Shown here: piece by piece, positions 16,687 through 24,712 of the stretch
How the letters are laid out: each line of letters starts with the position of its first letter
Position numbering within the stretch: position 1 is the first letter of the stretch
NCBI GenBank assembly: GCA_030153805.1
Contig: JASKLG010000002.1
Span: 1-52,029 of the forward strand
Source: Bacillota bacterium
Lineage (GTDB): Bacteria > Bacillota > DTU030 > DUMP01
DNA: 52,029 nucleotides
Direction of reading: 5' to 3'
The notes under the pieces: generated by a model
Told to the model about the DNA's origin: nothing
What the model saw: only the letters and a program-made list of their open reading frames with translations
Database searches by the model: none
Position numbers and translations under genes: made by a program

Positions 16687-17871
16687 ATGCAGGAGAGAAT
16701 CGCCCTAACCGGCAATGAAGCCATGGCTCTGGCCATGAAGCAGATCAACCCGGACGTCGTCGCCGCGTACCCTATCACGCCTCAGACGGAGATCGTTCAG
16801 ATTTTCTCCGACTACGTGGCCAACGGGCGCGTTAAGACCGAATTCATTACTGTGGAAAGCGAGCACTCGGCCATGAGCGCCACCGTCGGTGCGGCATCAA
16901 GCGGTGTGCGTGCCATGACGGCGACCTCCTCCCAGGGCCTGGCCCTTATGTGGGAAGTGGTATACATTGCGGCTTCCAACCGGCTGCCGATCGTCATGCC
17001 GGTGGTGAACCGTGCCCTGTCCGGCCCCATCAACATCCACGGCGATCACAGCGACACCATGGGTGCCCGCGACTCCGGCTGGATTCAAATCTACTCGGAG
17101 AATACGCAAGAAGCTTACGACAACCTGATTCAGGCGGTGCGCATCGCGGAGCATCCGGATGTGCTTCTGCCCGTTATGGTAATGATGGACGGCTTCATCA
17201 TCAGCCACGCCATGGAGAACCTCTTCATCCTCTCCGATCAAGACGTACAAAAATTCGTGGGCGAGTTTAAACCCCACCGGCCGTCGCTTCTCGATGTTGA
17301 CAACCCGGTTACCGTAGGTCCGTTGGCCCTCTACGATTATTACATGGAGTTCAAACGCCAGCAGGCCGAGGCTATGAGGGGAGCTAAACCGGTCATCCTC
17401 GAGGTGGCGAAGGAGTACGCTGAGCTGACCGGCCGCAAGTATGGCCTCTTTGACGCCTACAAGCTCGACGACGCCGACCTGGCCATCGTGGTGCTTTCGT
17501 CCACGGCCGGAACTGCGCGCTATGTAGTGGATGAACTTAGGGAGAAAGGTATTAAAGCGGGGCTTCTCAAACTGCGCGTCTTCAGGCCCTTCCCCTATGA
17601 AGAGCTGGCGCAGGTTTTGGCAGACCGCAAAGCCATAGCGGTCATGGACCGGGCGGACAGCTATTCCGCCTTCGGCGGCCCGCTCTTTACCGAGGTGCGG
17701 TCGGCCATGTACGATGCCAAGAAGCGCCCGCCGATTGTGAATTACATCTACGGCTTGGGCGGCCGCGATGTGAATCTGGACCATATCCGCAAGGTGTATA
17801 ACGACCTGGTCGAGATCGCCCGCACGGGCGAGGTCACCCAGCTTGTCAACTATCTAGGCGTACGCGAGTAG
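16687..17871 (+). CDS. porA: 2-oxoacid:ferredoxin oxidoreductase alpha subunit
   Basis: The frame extends upstream into porD, but GGAGG lies shortly before the ATG at 16687, giving 394 residues starting MQERIALTGNEAMALAM. AYPITPQTEIV and FITVESEHSAMSA are alpha-chain motifs that line the TPP/CoA site; TSSQGLALMWE follows. The C-terminal ~130 residues form the transketolase-C-like domain (LKLRVFRPFPYEEL). 19 bases after porD. Confidence 0.92.
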   Translation: MQERIALTGNEAMALAMKQINPDVVAAYPITPQTEIVQIFSDYVANGRVKTEFITVESEHSAMSATVGAASSGVRAMTATSSQGLALMWEVVYIAASNRLPIVMPVVNRALSGPINIHGDHSDTMGARDSGWIQIYSENTQEAYDNLIQAVRIAEHPDVLLPVMVMMDGFIISHAMENLFILSDQDVQKFVGEFKPHRPSLLDVDNPVTVGPLALYDYYMEFKRQQAEAMRGAKPVILEVAKEYAELTGRKYGLFDAYKLDDADLAIVVLSSTAGTARYVVDELREKGIKAGLLKLRVFRPFPYEELAQVLADRKAIAVMDRADSYSAFGGPLFTEVRSAMYDAKKRPPIVNYIYGLGGRDVNLDHIRKVYNDLVEIARTGEVTQLVNYLGVRE

Positions 17872-17883
17872 GAGGTGACGACG

Positions 17884-18810
17884 ATGGCTAACCTGAAACA
17901 ACTTTCCGAACTCGAAGGTTTCTTTACTCCCGGACATCGCATGTGCGCCGGGTGTGTGGCGCCCGTAGTCGTCCGTCAGGTGGCCATGGCTGCCGGCGAC
18001 ACGCCGGTGGTAGTGGCCAACGCCACCGGTTGCCTGGAAGTGGCCAGCACCATCTTTCCCTATACTGCCTGGCGCTGCTCCTGGATTCACAACGCTTTCG
18101 AAAACACCGCGGCGACCCTAAGCGGCGTGGAAACCGCCTACCGGGCCCTGAAGAAACAGGGAAAGATCAATAAAGACATCAAGTTCATTGCCTTCGGCGG
18201 CGACGGTGGGACCTACGACATCGGCCTGCAGTCCCTTTCCGGGGCCATGGAGCGCGGCCACAACATGGTATACATCTGCTACGATAACGGTGCCTACATG
18301 AACACCGGCATTCAGCGCTCCAGCGCGACGCCCCAGTTCGCCGACACCACCACCAGCCCGGCCGGCAAAGTCATCCCCGGGAAGGTGCAGTGGCGCAAGG
18401 ACCTCACGGCCATCATGGCGGCGCACAACATTCCTTATGTGGCGCAGGTGGCACCCAGCCACTTCAACGACCTTATCGCCAAAGTTCAAAAGGCCCTGGC
18501 GGTGGACGGCCCGGCCTTTATCAACGCTCTGGCTCCTTGCCCGCGCGGCTGGCGGTACGATACCCGGGAAGGTGTTGAGATGACCCGCCTGGCGGTGGAG
18601 ACCTGCTACTGGCCGCTCTACGAAGTGGAGAACGGCGAATGGCGCCTTACCTATAAACCTCGCGAGAAGAAGCCCCTCGTCGAATGGCTGAAAAAACAGG
18701 GGCGCTTCCGCCACCTGTTTACGGAGGAGAACAAGCCGCTTCTCGAGGAATTCCAGCAGCGCGTCGATCGGGAGTGGGAAAAGCTCCTCAAGCGCTGCGG
18801 CGAGGCATAA
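17884..18810 (+). CDS. porB: 2-oxoacid:ferredoxin oxidoreductase beta subunit (TPP)
   Basis: TAGGAGGTGACGACG places the start at the ATG 17884, 308 residues. The TPP-binding core has GGDGGTYDIGLQSL and CYDNGAYMNTGIQ; cluster cysteines are in HRMCAGC, in NATGCLE, and in LAPCPRGW. The C-terminal WRLTYKPREKKPLVEWLKKQGRFRHL is the usual PorB tail. Last gene of the operon; a strong terminator follows. Confidence 0.92.
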   Translation: MANLKQLSELEGFFTPGHRMCAGCVAPVVVRQVAMAAGDTPVVVANATGCLEVASTIFPYTAWRCSWIHNAFENTAATLSGVETAYRALKKQGKINKDIKFIAFGGDGGTYDIGLQSLSGAMERGHNMVYICYDNGAYMNTGIQRSSATPQFADTTTSPAGKVIPGKVQWRKDLTAIMAAHNIPYVAQVAPSHFNDLIAKVQKALAVDGPAFINALAPCPRGWRYDTREGVEMTRLAVETCYWPLYEVENGEWRLTYKPREKKPLVEWLKKQGRFRHLFTEENKPLLEEFQQRVDREWEKLLKRCGEA

Positions 18811-18824
18811 CCGAGTGTCGAGCA

Positions 18825-18854
18825 AGGTGCCGGGTATACCGGCACCTTTTTTTA
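18825..18854 (+). terminator. Terminator of porCDAB
   Basis: AAGGTGCC and GGCACCTT around GGTATACC, followed by a run of seven T. Confidence 0.9.
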
Positions 18855-18892
18855 CTTTCCGCGCCTCCCCCGGGAGGGGCAAACGGCAGGAA

Positions 18893-18921
18893 TTGACGCC
18901 AGGACGTGCGAAATCTACTCT
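18893..18921 (+). promoter_or_regulatory. Candidate promoter of the decarboxylase
   Basis: TTGACG, 17-base spacer, TACTCT. The implied leader to the GTG at 19054 is ~125 nt and can fold, with GGGAGCC near 18998 opposite GGCTTCCC near 19016. No known riboswitch class recognised. Confidence 0.45.
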
Positions 18922-19053
18922 AGAGATAAACTTCCTGACGGGTACGGTGCCGGACCGGCAAATAAAGAGTTAAGCGCCCGGACATTTCCAGGCAGACAGG
19001 GAGCCCGTTCGCCTGGCTTCCCTGTACATCTATAAAAGGGGACGGTATAATAG

Positions 19054-20508
19054 GTGCAGAGACAGGAACAAGCGCCCCTATGGGAAGCCCTGCTATCCTA
19101 CGTGCGCGCCGGCTACACCAAATTTCACGTTCCCGGCCACAAGGGGGGGCGGGGAGCGCCCCCTGAACTCGGCGCTGCGTGGGGTCGTTCCCTGCTGGAA
19201 TTCGACCTTACCGAGCTTCCCGGCTTAGACAACCTTCATGCTCCGGCAGGTGCCATTCGTGTGGCACAGGAACTTGCTGCAGAGCTGTACGGAGCCGACG
19301 CCTCGTTTTTCCTGGTCGGCGGAACTTCGGCCGGCCTTATTGCCGCCGTGCTGGCCGCGACCCGGCCGGGGATGCGCCTCATCCTGCCCCGCCATGCCCA
19401 CCGTTCACTTCTGGCGGCGGTCATCCTAGGCGATTTGGAGCCGGTCTTTTATCCGGTATATGTGGATAAGGAGTGGCTGCTCCCCGGCGGCTGGGATGAG
19501 GAGGCTGCCGAGATGCTCATCCGCCGAACGCGCGGGGCGGGTGCTGTAGTGCTGGTTCACCCCACCTACCACGGCTTAATCGGGCGGGCGCAGGAGCTTA
19601 CGGCTGCAGCCCATGCGGCCTCGCTGACGGTAATAGCCGATGAGGCTCACGGGCCCCACTTTTACCTTCATCCCGATCTGCCGTCCGGGGCGCTTACCTT
19701 TGGAGCCGATCTGGCAGCCCAAAGTGCCCATAAACTCCTCGGCTCCCTAACTCAAAGTTCCTGGCTACACCTGGCCGGCGGTCGCGTAGCTGCATCTCAG
19801 GTACAGGAGGTTCTGCGCTGGCTCGAAAGTTCAAGCCCCTCTTACCTTCTAATGGCTTCGCTGGACCTGACCCGGCGGCAGGCAGCTCTTACGGGACGAA
19901 GTGCGTGGGGACGCACCTTAGAGCTGGCCGAGCGGGTGCGGGCAGAAATCGGCCGCCTTACAGGCATTACCTGCCTCGATGCCACCTCCTGGCCGGGAGT
20001 GACTGCCCAGGATCCCTGTAAGCTTACGCTTAAGGTGAGCGACCTCGGGCTTACCGGGGTAGAGGCTGCCGCTTACCTGCGGCAGGCCCACGGCATTCAG
20101 GTGGAAATGGCCGACCTTTGCACCATTCTTCTCGTCCTCACCCCGGCCGACGACGAAGAAACGGCAAAAAGACTTCTGGCTGCTCTTTCGTCTCTGGTGC
20201 GCGGGCGGCACGGGGCTAAGGGGCGGGTATGGGACCTTCCGGCACTTCCTCCTCCTGTGCAGCGCCTCCGTCCGCGGGAGGCGGCCTTCACCCGGCAGGT
20301 GAGCGTACCCTGGCGGGCCGCGCGGGGCCGGGTGGCCGCCCGGACGCTGGTACCTTACCCGCCCGGTGTACCCCTACTCTGGCCGGGTGAAGAGGTAACG
20401 GCGGAGGTGCTGGAAGTGGCCGAGGCGTACCGGCACGCCGGCGTTGAACTCCAAGGTGTTACTGAGGGAGAGCGGGAAGAGCCTCTCCTGGTTGTGGTGG
20501 AGGAATGA
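19054..20508 (+). CDS. Orn/Lys/Arg decarboxylase family protein (YaaO/SpeA-like)
   Basis: 484 residues. The aspartate-aminotransferase-fold PLP domain is clear: KFHVPGHKGG at the N-terminus, HPTYHGL, DEAHGPHF, and the PLP-lysine motif SAHKLLGSLTQ. The C-terminal ~120 residues match the family's C-terminal domain (PYPPGVPLLWPGEEV). Members decarboxylate arginine, lysine or ornithine to polyamine precursors. In B. subtilis yaaO also lies just upstream of tmk. Start GTG with a weak GGGGA 12 bases upstream; the N-terminus aligns well, so the start is plausible. Substrate not determinable. Confidence 0.88.
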   Translation: MQRQEQAPLWEALLSYVRAGYTKFHVPGHKGGRGAPPELGAAWGRSLLEFDLTELPGLDNLHAPAGAIRVAQELAAELYGADASFFLVGGTSAGLIAAVLAATRPGMRLILPRHAHRSLLAAVILGDLEPVFYPVYVDKEWLLPGGWDEEAAEMLIRRTRGAGAVVLVHPTYHGLIGRAQELTAAAHAASLTVIADEAHGPHFYLHPDLPSGALTFGADLAAQSAHKLLGSLTQSSWLHLAGGRVAASQVQEVLRWLESSSPSYLLMASLDLTRRQAALTGRSAWGRTLELAERVRAEIGRLTGITCLDATSWPGVTAQDPCKLTLKVSDLGLTGVEAAAYLRQAHGIQVEMADLCTILLVLTPADDEETAKRLLAALSSLVRGRHGAKGRVWDLPALPPPVQRLRPREAAFTRQVSVPWRAARGRVAARTLVPYPPGVPLLWPGEEVTAEVLEVAEAYRHAGVELQGVTEGEREEPLLVVVEE

Positions 20509-20511
20509 TAC

Positions 20512-21120
20512 TTGTTCATTACTGTGGAGGGAATTGACGGTTCCGGTAAGAGCACCCAGCTCAGACTTCTGGCCGAGTGGCTTCAGGGCTTAGGAAGAGA
20601 GATAGTTATTACGCGCGAGCCGGGTGGGACGCTACTCGGTGAGGAAATCCGCCGCCTGCTCCTTACGGCCGGGCCGGAGAGCATTGTTCCTCAGGCGGAG
20701 TTCCTCCTTTACGCTGCCGCCCGGGCCCAACTCGTCGCCCAGGTAATCCGGCCGGCGCTGGCCCGTGGTGCGCTTGTGCTGTCCGACCGCTTTAGCGATT
20801 CCACTTTGGCCTATCAGGTGGCCGGCCGGGGGTTGAAAAAGGGCTGGGTGGAGGAGGTGCTGCTGGGGGCGACCGGCGGGCTTCGACCGGACCTGACGTT
20901 CCTTTTTGATATATCACCCCAAGAAGCCCGGGCCCGAAAGGGCGCGGCCGATCGCCTGGAGAAGGAAGGCCTGGAGTTCTTTCGCCTGGTGCGCGAAGGA
21001 TATCTTGCCCTCGCCCACCAAGAGCCGGAGCGTATCGTCGTCCTTCGCGGCGACCTACCGCCCGCCGAGGTTCAGGCCGAGGTAAGACGGTACGTCGCCG
21101 AGAGGCTTGGAATTGCCTGA
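20512..21120 (+). CDS. tmk: Thymidylate kinase
   Basis: 202 residues from a TTG at 20512, eight bases after GGAGG and three after the previous stop. P-loop GIDGSGKST at residues ~7-15, TREPGGT, DRFSDSTLAYQ with the DR motif, and a lid segment with RKGAADRLE. Converts dTMP to dTDP. Start of the conserved tmk-darA-holB-ricT series. Confidence 0.96.
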   Translation: MFITVEGIDGSGKSTQLRLLAEWLQGLGREIVITREPGGTLLGEEIRRLLLTAGPESIVPQAEFLLYAAARAQLVAQVIRPALARGALVLSDRFSDSTLAYQVAGRGLKKGWVEEVLLGATGGLRPDLTFLFDISPQEARARKGAADRLEKEGLEFFRLVREGYLALAHQEPERIVVLRGDLPPAEVQAEVRRYVAERLGIA

Positions 21121-21139
21121 GAAAAAGGGGGGCTGCGAG

Positions 21140-21469
21140 GTGAAGCTGATCATTGCCGTAGTCCAGGATCAGGATGCCGGGTGTTTGCTGGAGAAACTGC
21201 TTGCCGCCGGTCACCGGGCCACCCGCCTGGCCACCACAGGAGGGTTTCTCCGCCAGGGCAACACTACGCTTCTTATCGGCATGGAAGATGAGAAGGTGGA
21301 GGAAGTCTTAAAAATCATTGAGGAGACATGCCGCTCTCGTACTCAGGTTGTCACCCCCTGGGTACCGCTGGGCGGCTCGGTGGACAGCTACGTTCCTTAC
21401 CCGGTGGAAGTGGCCGTAGGTGGCGCAACGGTGTTTGTACTTTCGGTGGAAGATTTCCGGAAACTTTAG
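21140..21469 (+). CDS. darA: Cyclic-di-AMP receptor DarA (PstA/YaaQ)
   Basis: A longer frame begins at 21107 inside tmk. The GTG at 21140 behind GGGGGG gives 109 residues beginning MKLIIAVVQDQDAG, the exact family length and start. PII-like fold: TRLATTGGFLRQGNTTLLIGMEDEKVEEVL, and the C-terminal GGATVFVLSVEDF. Binds c-di-AMP in Firmicutes; downstream partner not known. Conserved position between tmk and holB; yaaR, which separates them in B. subtilis, is absent. Confidence 0.94.
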   Translation: MKLIIAVVQDQDAGCLLEKLLAAGHRATRLATTGGFLRQGNTTLLIGMEDEKVEEVLKIIEETCRSRTQVVTPWVPLGGSVDSYVPYPVEVAVGGATVFVLSVEDFRKL

Positions 21470-21478
21470 GTGTGGCCC

Positions 21479-22450
21479 ATGGTGTGGGAAGAGTTCAAAG
21501 AACAGGCGGCAGCCTACCGGCTCCTTAAAGGGGCGGTGGTTTCCGGCAGGGTGGCTCATGCCTATTTGTTCTTAGGCCCGGATGCCCGGGGTAAGGAGGC
21601 GGCGACCCGCTGGCTGGCCCAGGCCTTAAACTGCGTGGGCGGCCGGGGCGAACCGTGTGCTGCCTGCCGCAGCTGCCACCTTATTGCTGCCGGGACGCAC
21701 CCAGATGTGCGCGGCCTCGCTCCCCGCGGCCGCCACATCCGCTTGGACGAGGTTCGCGAACTCGTACGTACGGCGGCTGCTTCACCCCTCACCGGGCAGA
21801 CCAAGGTATATATCATAAATGAAGCGGATAAACTTTTGCCGGAAGCGGCCAACCACCTCCTGAAACTACTGGAAGAGCCGCCGCCGGCGACGGTGTTCGT
21901 TCTTACAGCCGCGCGCGACTATGCCCTCTTGCCGACGATTGTTTCCCGTTGCCAGGTAGTTCCTTTTCGGGCTCTGGCGCCGGAGGTTCTAGTCCGGCGT
22001 TTTATCGCAGAAGGGCATGACCCGGACTTGGCACACCGGGCGGCTTTCCTAAGCGGCGGCGATGCGGACGAAGCGGCTCAGTGGCTCAGCGCCGAAGGGC
22101 AACGCGCCGTGACCGAATTTCTCGAGTTTGCGCCGGCCATTTTTAGCGGCAAAGGAGCCGTTCTTAAAATTGCGGCGTCCTACCAGAACGACCCGGGCCG
22201 TTTTCTCACCCTTCTCAGCGCCTGGTATCGGGATCTCATTCTCTGGCGTTCGGGGAGGCGCGAAGGCCTGGTGTTTCGCGGCGAGGAGGAACTTCTCGAG
22301 CGGGTGGCGACGCTTTGTTCTCCCGGCGCCCTGGTGCGGTCCTGCCGGGCAATCGCGCAGGCGCTCCGGCTCCTTTCCGGTCGCAGTACTGTCAATGTGC
22401 GCCTTGTCCTGGAGGCGCTTCTTGCAGAACTGGCCCAGGCGGAGGTCTAA
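21479..22450 (+). CDS. holB: DNA polymerase III subunit delta prime
   Basis: AGGTG six bases upstream favours the ATG at 21479 over the GTG at 21470; this gives 323 residues. AAA+ clamp-loader fold: HAYLFLGPDARGKEAATRW (a Walker A lacking the canonical GKT, as usual for delta prime), a cysteine cluster CAACRSC for zinc, and EADKLLPEAANHLLKLLEEPP followed by the SRC motif. It opens the sliding clamp with DnaX and HolA. Confidence 0.93.
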   Translation: MVWEEFKEQAAAYRLLKGAVVSGRVAHAYLFLGPDARGKEAATRWLAQALNCVGGRGEPCAACRSCHLIAAGTHPDVRGLAPRGRHIRLDEVRELVRTAAASPLTGQTKVYIINEADKLLPEAANHLLKLLEEPPPATVFVLTAARDYALLPTIVSRCQVVPFRALAPEVLVRRFIAEGHDPDLAHRAAFLSGGDADEAAQWLSAEGQRAVTEFLEFAPAIFSGKGAVLKIAASYQNDPGRFLTLLSAWYRDLILWRSGRREGLVFRGEEELLERVATLCSPGALVRSCRAIAQALRLLSGRSTVNVRLVLEALLAELAQAEV

Positions 22451-22481
22451 TGCCGCCGGAGGGCAAGGAGGTGAAGATGCC

Positions 22482-23150
22482 ATTCAGCGTGTTGTAGGTG
22501 TCCGCTTTAAAAAAGCGGGTAAGGTGTACTACTTCGATCCCGGCACGCTCGACCTTAAGCAAGGAGACAATGTAATTGTAGAAACTGCGCGGGGGGTAGA
22601 GTTTGGCGAGGTGGTGATGGCCCCGCGCGAGGTGCCTGATGAAGAGGTGGTCTCGCCGCTCAAGCAAGTAATGCGGGCGGCCACGCCCGAAGACCGCCAG
22701 CAGGTAAAGGAGAACAAAGCCAAAGAAAAAGAAGCCTTTAAGATCTGTCAGGCCAAGATTGCGGCCCATGGCCTGCCAATGAAGCTTGTCGACGTGGAGT
22801 ATACCTTTGACCGGTCGAAGATTATCTTTTACTTCACCGCCGAAGGGCGGGTGGATTTTAGGGAACTCGTGCGGGACTTGGCGTCCGTGTTCCGAACCCG
22901 CATAGAACTTCGGCAGATCGGGGTGCGGGACGAAGCAAAGCTCTTAGGCGGACTCGGCCCGTGCGGGCGTGTGTGCTGCTGCAGCGTATTTTTGGGCGAG
23001 TTCCAGCCGGTTTCCATCCGTATGGCCAAAGAACAGAACCTTTCGCTGAACCCGACGAAGATTTCCGGTCTCTGCGGCCGCTTAATGTGCTGCCTGAAGT
23101 TTGAAGCGGGAAACGGTACAAGCAAGGAGTGTGCCAAGAAAGAAGAATAA
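22482..23150 (+). CDS. ricT: RicT (YaaT/PSP1 domain protein), apparent ATT start
   Basis: The protein is clear: VVGVRFKKAGKVYYFDPG, the PSP1 domain, and the cysteine-rich GPCGRVCCCSVFL and GLCGRLMCCLKFE segments that bind iron-sulfur clusters in the Ric (YaaT/YlbF/YmcA) complex, which controls RNA maturation and sporulation. The start is unusual. AAGGAGGTG (22465-22473) has no ATG, GTG or TTG in this frame after it. ATT at 22482 is at the right distance and leaves three residues before VVGVRF, as in B. subtilis RicT. The ATG at 22477 is out of frame and stops after six codons. A TTG at 22422 inside holB is the alternative. 222 residues. Confidence 0.88.
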   Translation: MQRVVGVRFKKAGKVYYFDPGTLDLKQGDNVIVETARGVEFGEVVMAPREVPDEEVVSPLKQVMRAATPEDRQQVKENKAKEKEAFKICQAKIAAHGLPMKLVDVEYTFDRSKIIFYFTAEGRVDFRELVRDLASVFRTRIELRQIGVRDEAKLLGGLGPCGRVCCCSVFLGEFQPVSIRMAKEQNLSLNPTKISGLCGRLMCCLKFEAGNGTSKECAKKEE

Positions 23151-23162
23151 ATACCGTTTCGC

Positions 23163-23192
23163 TTGGCAGGAACCTGCGTAATGGTGTAGAAT
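23163..23192 (+). promoter_or_regulatory. Promoter of the triple-FMN protein gene
   Basis: TTGGCA, 18-base spacer, TAGAAT, ~48 bases before the GTG start. Confidence 0.6.
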
Positions 23193-23240
23193 AATAGGCA
23201 GGGTTAGAGTTGAGGAACAACAAGGGGGAGGAGAATAACC

Positions 23241-24347
23241 GTGCAAAGTCCCATGCGCCTGGGTCTGACGTTGATGATCCTGTGCGCGCTGGCAGCTGGG
23301 CTCTTAGCCTTCACCGATGCGCAAACCGGACCGATCATCGCCAAGAACGACCAGGCGAAACTCGAAGCAGCTCTTAAGGAACTTTTACCGCAGGCCCAAA
23401 GGTTTGAAACTACCCAAGAAGGAGACAAAACCTTTTACCTGGGCTATCAAGGAGACAAAGAAGTCGGGGTTGTAGCCGTCTTCCCACAAAAGGGTTTTGG
23501 CGGCTTCATGAAGCTGATGCTGGGCGTCAGCAGTGAAGGCAAAATAACCGGCTTCCGGGTACTGGAGCACTCTGAAACCCCCGGATTGGGTGCCCGCATC
23601 ACCGAAGCATCTTTCCAAGAACAGTTTGTCGGCAAGAGCATATCCGATCCCTTCCAGGTGGGCAAAGACGTTCAGGCCATCTCCGGTGCTACCATTTCCT
23701 CCCGCTCGGTGGCGGGTGGTTTGAAACTGGTAGCAGGTGAAATTGAAAAGAAGTTCCTATCTAAGGGTACGGCAGCAATCGACATTACCCAGGTTCCGGA
23801 CGGAGAGTATCAGGGCGAAGCCGAAGGCTTCGAAGGTTCCATTAAGGTTACCGTGAAGGTAGAAGGCGGTAAGATCGTCGACATTCAGGTGATCGAACAG
23901 CATGAAACACCTGAGATCGGCGGAAGGGCCTTGCCCGAACTGGCGAAACGGATAATGGATGCGCAAAGCCTCAACGTAGATAATGTGAGCGGTGCTACCT
24001 TTACCAGCGAAGGGGTAAAAGCTGCCATCCAGAACGCTCTCTCCGAGTTTGCTACTACCGGCCCGGCGGCCGCCCTGGATCTTAGCAAAGTGGCTGATGG
24101 TACCTACAAAGGTACGGGCAGCGGCTTCGGCGGAGACATCAACGTAGAGGTTACAGTGCAGGGTGGCAAGATCACTGAGATCAAGGCCGACGCCTCCAAT
24201 GAAACACCGGAGATTGGCGGTGCTGCCATCAAGAAGCTCATCGAGGAGATTAAGACCCAGCAAAAACTGGATGTCGACGTGGTAAGCGGCGCTACCTTCT
24301 CAAGCCAAGGCTTCTTAGAAGCTGTGGAGAACGCCTTGAAAGGCTAA
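23241..24347 (+). CDS. Secreted electron-transfer protein with three FMN-binding domains
   Basis: 368 residues, GTG start behind GGGGGAGGAG. An N-terminal membrane anchor (residues ~8-25) is followed by an RnfG/NqrC-like FMN_bind domain with HSETPGLGAR and SGATISS (Thr151). Two further, mutually similar FMN_bind domains follow, each opening with DG-Y-G and containing a HETPEIGG-type element and SGATFTS (Thr253) or SGATFSS (Thr352). In this family the Thr of SGAT receives FMN covalently from ApbE. So the protein could carry three flavins on the outer face of the membrane. No other Rnf genes are nearby, which argues for a stand-alone surface redox carrier. It has its own promoter and terminator between ricT and yabA. 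Confidence 0.88.
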   Translation: MQSPMRLGLTLMILCALAAGLLAFTDAQTGPIIAKNDQAKLEAALKELLPQAQRFETTQEGDKTFYLGYQGDKEVGVVAVFPQKGFGGFMKLMLGVSSEGKITGFRVLEHSETPGLGARITEASFQEQFVGKSISDPFQVGKDVQAISGATISSRSVAGGLKLVAGEIEKKFLSKGTAAIDITQVPDGEYQGEAEGFEGSIKVTVKVEGGKIVDIQVIEQHETPEIGGRALPELAKRIMDAQSLNVDNVSGATFTSEGVKAAIQNALSEFATTGPAAALDLSKVADGTYKGTGSGFGGDINVEVTVQGGKITEIKADASNETPEIGGAAIKKLIEEIKTQQKLDVDVVSGATFSSQGFLEAVENALKG

Positions 24348-24363
24348 AAGGCGGAGCGACAGT

Positions 24364-24390
24364 AAAAACGGGGGTTTATCCCCCGTTTTT
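24364..24390 (+). terminator. Terminator of the FMN protein gene
   Basis: AAAAACGGGGG, loop TTTAT, CCCCCGTTTTT: a perfect 11-bp stem with T-run. Confidence 0.92.
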
Positions 24391-24434
24391 ACATAAAAAG
24401 CGGGTGACGTGTTAGGTGAAGGAGAGGGTTACCT

Positions 24435-24707
24435 GTGGTAGAGGAGATAGAAGCACGACTGGCTTGGCTGGAGAAAGAACTGGAGATGATTACCGCTGCC
24501 GTGCGCGACCTGCGCGCCGAGCTGGGGCGTGCGAAAAATGCGGCGGCGGATAAAGAAAAAACCGGGGAGCGCCAGCAGGTTTTGGGAGAAGGTTATGCCA
24601 ACCTGGCACGGCTTTACCAAGAAGGATACCATATTTGTCCCATGCACTTTGGTTCCCTACGCCGGGGTGAGGAGTGCCTGGTCTGCACGATGCTGCTCAG
24701 GAGGTGA
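24435..24707 (+). CDS. yabA: Replication initiation control protein YabA
   Basis: 90 residues from a GTG behind GGAGAGGG. An N-terminal coiled coil (residues ~2-45, [17 protein letters not shown]) leads to the C-terminal zinc module [18 protein letters not shown], the YabA hallmark. In Bacillus YabA binds DnaA and DnaN to restrain initiation. It lies directly before rsmI. Confidence 0.9.
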   Translation: MVEEIEARLAWLEKELEMITAAVRDLRAELGRAKNAAADKEKTGERQQVLGEGYANLARLYQEGYHICPMHFGSLRRGEECLVCTMLLRR

Positions 24708-24712
24708 GGCGC

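Noticed and set aside
16897-17784. 295-codon minus-strand frame
   Set aside because: Antisense to porA; a long shadow frame caused by high GC.
18118-18882. 254-codon minus-strand frame
   Set aside because: Antisense to porB with no recognisable protein features.
22477-22497. ATG with excellent ribosome binding site before ricT as the true gene start
   Set aside because: It is out of frame with RicT and meets TAG after six codons; noted in the ricT finding as a possible micro-ORF.
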